A DNA stretch of 64,000 nucleotides from Flavobacterium sp. (lineage in GTDB: Bacteria > Bacteroidota > Bacteroidia > Flavobacteriales > Flavobacteriaceae), in contig NZ_JAPZSU010000025.1 of NCBI RefSeq assembly GCF_027531905.1, forward strand, positions 39,663-103,662, read 5' to 3'. Position numbers and translations under genes: made by a program. Positions 61,671 through 64,000 of this stretch are shown in pieces. The notes beneath the pieces were generated by a model, which was given only the letters and a program-made list of their open reading frames with translations, searched no databases and was not told the DNA's origin. Each line of letters begins with the position of its first letter. Position 1 is the stretch's first letter.

Positions 61671-62090
61671 ATTCAAATTTAAGTTAAAAAAAAACGAATC
61701 TCAAGGCAAAAGAAAAAAGTAGACTACTTCCAAAAGTAGTAACTTAAATCAAACGTAATATGGGTTCAGTAAGGTTTTATTGACGGAATTAGAACAAATT
61801 CATAAGAATTAAACGATTTGGTTCGTGCAGAATACTTCTTAACGAAATTGGTTATGCCTTTCAAGTAGAAAATTTCACGCCGAAGAATAGAATATAGCAT
61901 GAAAAATAATTTTAAATTGAAACAATAATTAAATATAATTTAAGTTTAATTGCAAAGATTTATGAAATTTCAAAAGAAAAACTCTAGGATTTAGTAAAAA
62001 ATGCCAAGGCTAATGGCGCTTTTCAAAATATTCAAATTGCGCAATTTTAGTAGTTCTGCAATTGATAAATAATAAATATTAAAATTAATT
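61671..62090. other. Gap with decayed coding sequence
   Basis: Short readable bits interrupted by stops: LSLIAKIYEISKEKL, then after a TAG DLVKNAKANGAFQNIQIAQF ending at 62053, and an upstream FGSCRILLNEIGYAFQVENF. These look like remnants of one or more genes that I cannot identify. An ACTACTT-cca-AAGTAGT hairpin lies near 61723. Confidence 0.45.
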
Positions 62091-63077
62091 ATGTACACAG
62101 GAAAAGATTTTACCTTTCAAATATTATGGCATTTTGCTAGAAAAAATTTATTTAAAACACTTATTATTAGTAGCATAGCAGTTGTTTTATACAAATATTG
62201 TGGCTTTAAATTTCTTGCTATCCCTTTTATTCCAATAGCTTCTATTGGTACTGCCGTTGCTTTTTATGTAGGTTTTAAAAACAATCAAGCCTACGATCGT
62301 CTTTGGGAAGCACGTAGATTATGGGGTGGATTTACAAATACAAGCCGAAATTATGCCTGTCAACTTATGGCAGTATTGGAAGACAAAGACATAGCTAAAG
62401 ATTTACTATACAGACATATAGCATACATTAACATACTGCGATTACAACTTCGTAAAACAATTCCGTGGGCTACAAGCAAAGAAAATTTTCATCAAACTTT
62501 TCATGGTGAGAGGGATGAATTATTAGCATTTGATGAAGGTTTGAAGAAAATTTTAGAAAAAAACAATAAAATGCATTATTATGAAGCCATTCGAGCAAAA
62601 AATAATGCTGCATCACACATACTTAGAAGTCAAATTTTTGATTTAACAAAATTGAAAAGAGAAAATAAAATCGATGAATATGAGCATAGTGATTTAGTGA
62701 AACACATCAACGAATTATTCAATCTCCAAGGTGGATGTGAACGCATCAAATCAACGCCCTTATTTCGTCAGTATTCAATTTTCAGTAGAGTTTTCGTTAA
62801 TATTTTTATTACTCTAGTCCCTTTCGGTTTGATGAAAGAGCTACACAACTTAGCTTCTTGGGGAATTTGGCTAACACTTCCCTTTTCGTTATTAATCTCT
62901 TGGGTATTTTTTACAATGGAGCAAATAGGTGAATATTCCGAAAATCCTTTTGACAATTCGATAAATGACACTCCAATTTCTACCATTTGTGTAAATATAG
63001 AAATTGATATCAAGGAAATAATTGGAGATACCGATCTTCCAGAAAAGTTAAATCCTATAGAAAATGTATTACTTTAA
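62091..63077 (+). CDS. Bestrophin-family ion channel
   Basis: 328 residues of the bestrophin / RFP-TM family: N-terminal helices with FKTLIISSIAVVLYKYCGFKF, IPFIPIASIGTAVAFYVGF, NNQAYDRLWEARRLWGG (the family signature), and SRVFVNIFITLVPFGLMKEL. Bacterial bestrophins form pentameric channels; reported selectivity varies (cations in a Klebsiella homologue, anions including bicarbonate in algal ones). A beta-carbonic anhydrase starts 10 bp after its stop, so bicarbonate passage is plausible but unproved. Confidence 0.93.
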   Translation: MYTGKDFTFQILWHFARKNLFKTLIISSIAVVLYKYCGFKFLAIPFIPIASIGTAVAFYVGFKNNQAYDRLWEARRLWGGFTNTSRNYACQLMAVLEDKDIAKDLLYRHIAYINILRLQLRKTIPWATSKENFHQTFHGERDELLAFDEGLKKILEKNNKMHYYEAIRAKNNAASHILRSQIFDLTKLKRENKIDEYEHSDLVKHINELFNLQGGCERIKSTPLFRQYSIFSRVFVNIFITLVPFGLMKELHNLASWGIWLTLPFSLLISWVFFTMEQIGEYSENPFDNSINDTPISTICVNIEIDIKEIIGDTDLPEKLNPIENVLL

Positions 63078-63087
63078 ATAACAAAAC

Positions 63088-63714
63088 ATGAATTTTGAAC
63101 AAATTGCCAAAAATAATGAGAAATGGGTTGCTGAAAAATTGTCACAAGATCCAAATTATTTCGAGAATCTTGCCAAAGGACAAACCCCAGAAACCCTATA
63201 CATAGGTTGTAGTGATAGCCGAGTTACAGCAGAAGACTTGATGGGCGCTAATCCTGGAGAAGTCTTTATTCATAGAAATGTTGCCAATATGGTAATTTCA
63301 ATTGACTTAAACATAATGTCAGTTTTAAATTATGCAGTGCGCCATTTAAAAGTGCAAAATATTGTAGTTTGTGGACATTATGAATGTGGTGGGGTAAAAG
63401 CAGCTATGCAATCAGCAGATTTAGGAATACTAAATCCTTGGCTTAGAAATATAAGAGACGTATATCGTTTGCATCAAGATGAACTTGATGAAATTGAAGA
63501 AAATTCAAAACGTTATAATCGATTAATTGAGTTAAATGTACAAGAACAATGTATCAATATCATTAAAACTGCTGCTGTACAAGAAGCTCATAAAGAAAGA
63601 GGGTTAAGAGTTTACGGGTGGGTTTTTGATATTCACACAGGAAAATTGATTGATTTGAAAATTGATTTTGGAAAAGAATTAGAAAAAATAATGAAAATAT
63701 ATAAATTGGAGTAA
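63088..63714 (+). CDS. Beta-class carbonic anhydrase
   Basis: 208 residues. Zinc ligands Cys41 in IGCSDSRV, His97 and Cys100 in CGHYECGG, with Asp43-Arg45 dyad. It interconverts CO2 and bicarbonate in the cytoplasm. Directly after the bestrophin gene in one unit. The degraded BON remnant and the IS lie just downstream. Confidence 0.97.
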   Translation: MNFEQIAKNNEKWVAEKLSQDPNYFENLAKGQTPETLYIGCSDSRVTAEDLMGANPGEVFIHRNVANMVISIDLNIMSVLNYAVRHLKVQNIVVCGHYECGGVKAAMQSADLGILNPWLRNIRDVYRLHQDELDEIEENSKRYNRLIELNVQEQCINIIKTAAVQEAHKERGLRVYGWVFDIHTGKLIDLKIDFGKELEKIMKIYKLE

Positions 63715-63734
63715 ATAATGATGACCTTAAAATC

Positions 63735-63850
63735 GAATTGGTAATTCTAGAAGACAAAGTTATCGTTAAGATTGAATACGGCTGGGTGACGATACAAGGT
63801 GAATTGTCTTCGAATTACAAAAAAAGCTACAAAATGTGTTATTATTTCTG
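63735..63850 (+). pseudogene. Broken BON-domain gene remnant
   Basis: A stretch ILEDKVIVKIEYGWVTIQGE followed by LSSNYKK matches the BON-domain pattern (KVKVEDGWVTLxGELxWNYQK) of OsmY-like proteins, but there is no start codon in frame, the sequence after NYKK diverges, and a stop follows. It ends ~13 bp before the IS end, so the IS may have truncated it. Confidence 0.6.
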
Positions 63851-63862
63851 AACAAAGAACAA

Positions 63863-64000
63863 TGTACGTCCCTGATATAGGTTGACCACAAAAGTCAATT
63901 TATATGAAAGCAAATTTAAAGAATGTTCGAAAAGTACGGCATTATTCAGAAGATTTTAAACGAGAGATTGTTTCTGTTTTTGAAAGTGGCAAATTAAGTG
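63863..64000 (+). mobile_element. Left end of an IS3-like insertion sequence
   Basis: TGTACGTCCCTGATATAGGT TGACC looks like a terminal repeat of IS3-family elements seen in flavobacteria (recollection), and a transposase gene starts 16 bp further at 63904. The right end lies beyond the window. Confidence 0.55.
63904..64000 (+). CDS. IS3-type transposase OrfA, N-terminal fragment
   Basis: The first 32 codons of an ORF that continues past the window edge. The translation MKANLKNVRKVRHYSEDFK followed by REIVSVFESGKLS is the start of the helix-turn-helix OrfA of IS3-family transposases (transposase 8-type). Confidence 0.75.
   Translation, partial: MKANLKNVRKVRHYSEDFKREIVSVFESGKLS

Overview
The window looks like chromosome of a Flavobacterium or close relative (Bacteroidota, Flavobacteriaceae). 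The grounds are low G+C, promoters of the flavobacterial TTG / TAnnTTTG type, split KdpD, a proteorhodopsin next to a Brp/Blh retinal-forming enzyme, a GH97 enzyme, many 'xxAQ' signal peptides, and several families of short intergenic repeats. Genus-level placement is inference from gene content.

Layout. 1-0.9 kb: 3' end of L-serine dehydratase and a DUF2809 membrane protein. 1.0-12.7 kb: a long minus-strand potassium locus, read from the right: a sigma-54-type response regulator, a small gene pair whose first member is a deletion pseudogene, a 93-residue conserved protein behind a candidate sigma-54 promoter, a 28-residue membrane peptide, kdpF (25 residues), kdpA, kdpB, kdpC, an outer-membrane porin, a KdpD N-terminal (KdpD plus Usp) protein, and a separate HAMP-PAS histidine kinase. 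The sensor that is one KdpD protein in E. coli is here two genes. Nearly every gap in this locus holds short repeats, and kdpB seems to carry three of them in frame.

12.7-24.5 kb: NTF2-like secreted protein, panB, RluA-type pseudouridine synthase, aldehyde dehydrogenase, nitroreductase, a membrane protein, a 1340-residue hybrid histidine kinase, a YpfJ-like zinc metallopeptidase and a YifB-type AAA protein. 24.7-33.1 kb: two secreted amidohydrolases, a PH-domain protein, a TPR protein, an NlpC/P60 hydrolase and a thiolase. 33.2-33.6 kb: tRNA-Ser(GCT), tRNA-Pro(TGG), tRNA-Arg(TCT) behind one clear promoter. 33.7-41 kb: secreted adenosine deaminase, TauE/SafE permease, lipoprotein, dnaK, and the divergent pair blh / proteorhodopsin, together enough to make retinal from beta-carotene and pump protons in green light.

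41-56 kb: cysteine-synthase-like enzyme, S9 oligopeptidase, YbaB/EbfC, threonine aldolase, prfB with its programmed +1 frameshift (joined here), lpxD, acyl-CoA carboxylase, a MenE-like ligase, a CPBP protease, the Kup potassium transporter, an RsmB-type RNA methyltransferase, DUF1801 and an M28 peptidase. 57.4-58.3 kb is a repeat-rich gap. 58.3-64 kb: GH97 glycosidase, a potassium channel, a bestrophin channel directly followed by a beta-carbonic anhydrase, a broken BON-domain gene, and the left end of an IS3-like element cut by the window edge. The stretches around the channel genes contain decayed coding sequence.

The most notable points are the repeat-derived insertions in kdpB, a five-copy hairpin element family with compensated stems, the rearranged kdp regulation, the proteorhodopsin/blh pair, and the bestrophin-carbonic anhydrase pair. 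No CRISPR array, prophage or defence system was seen.
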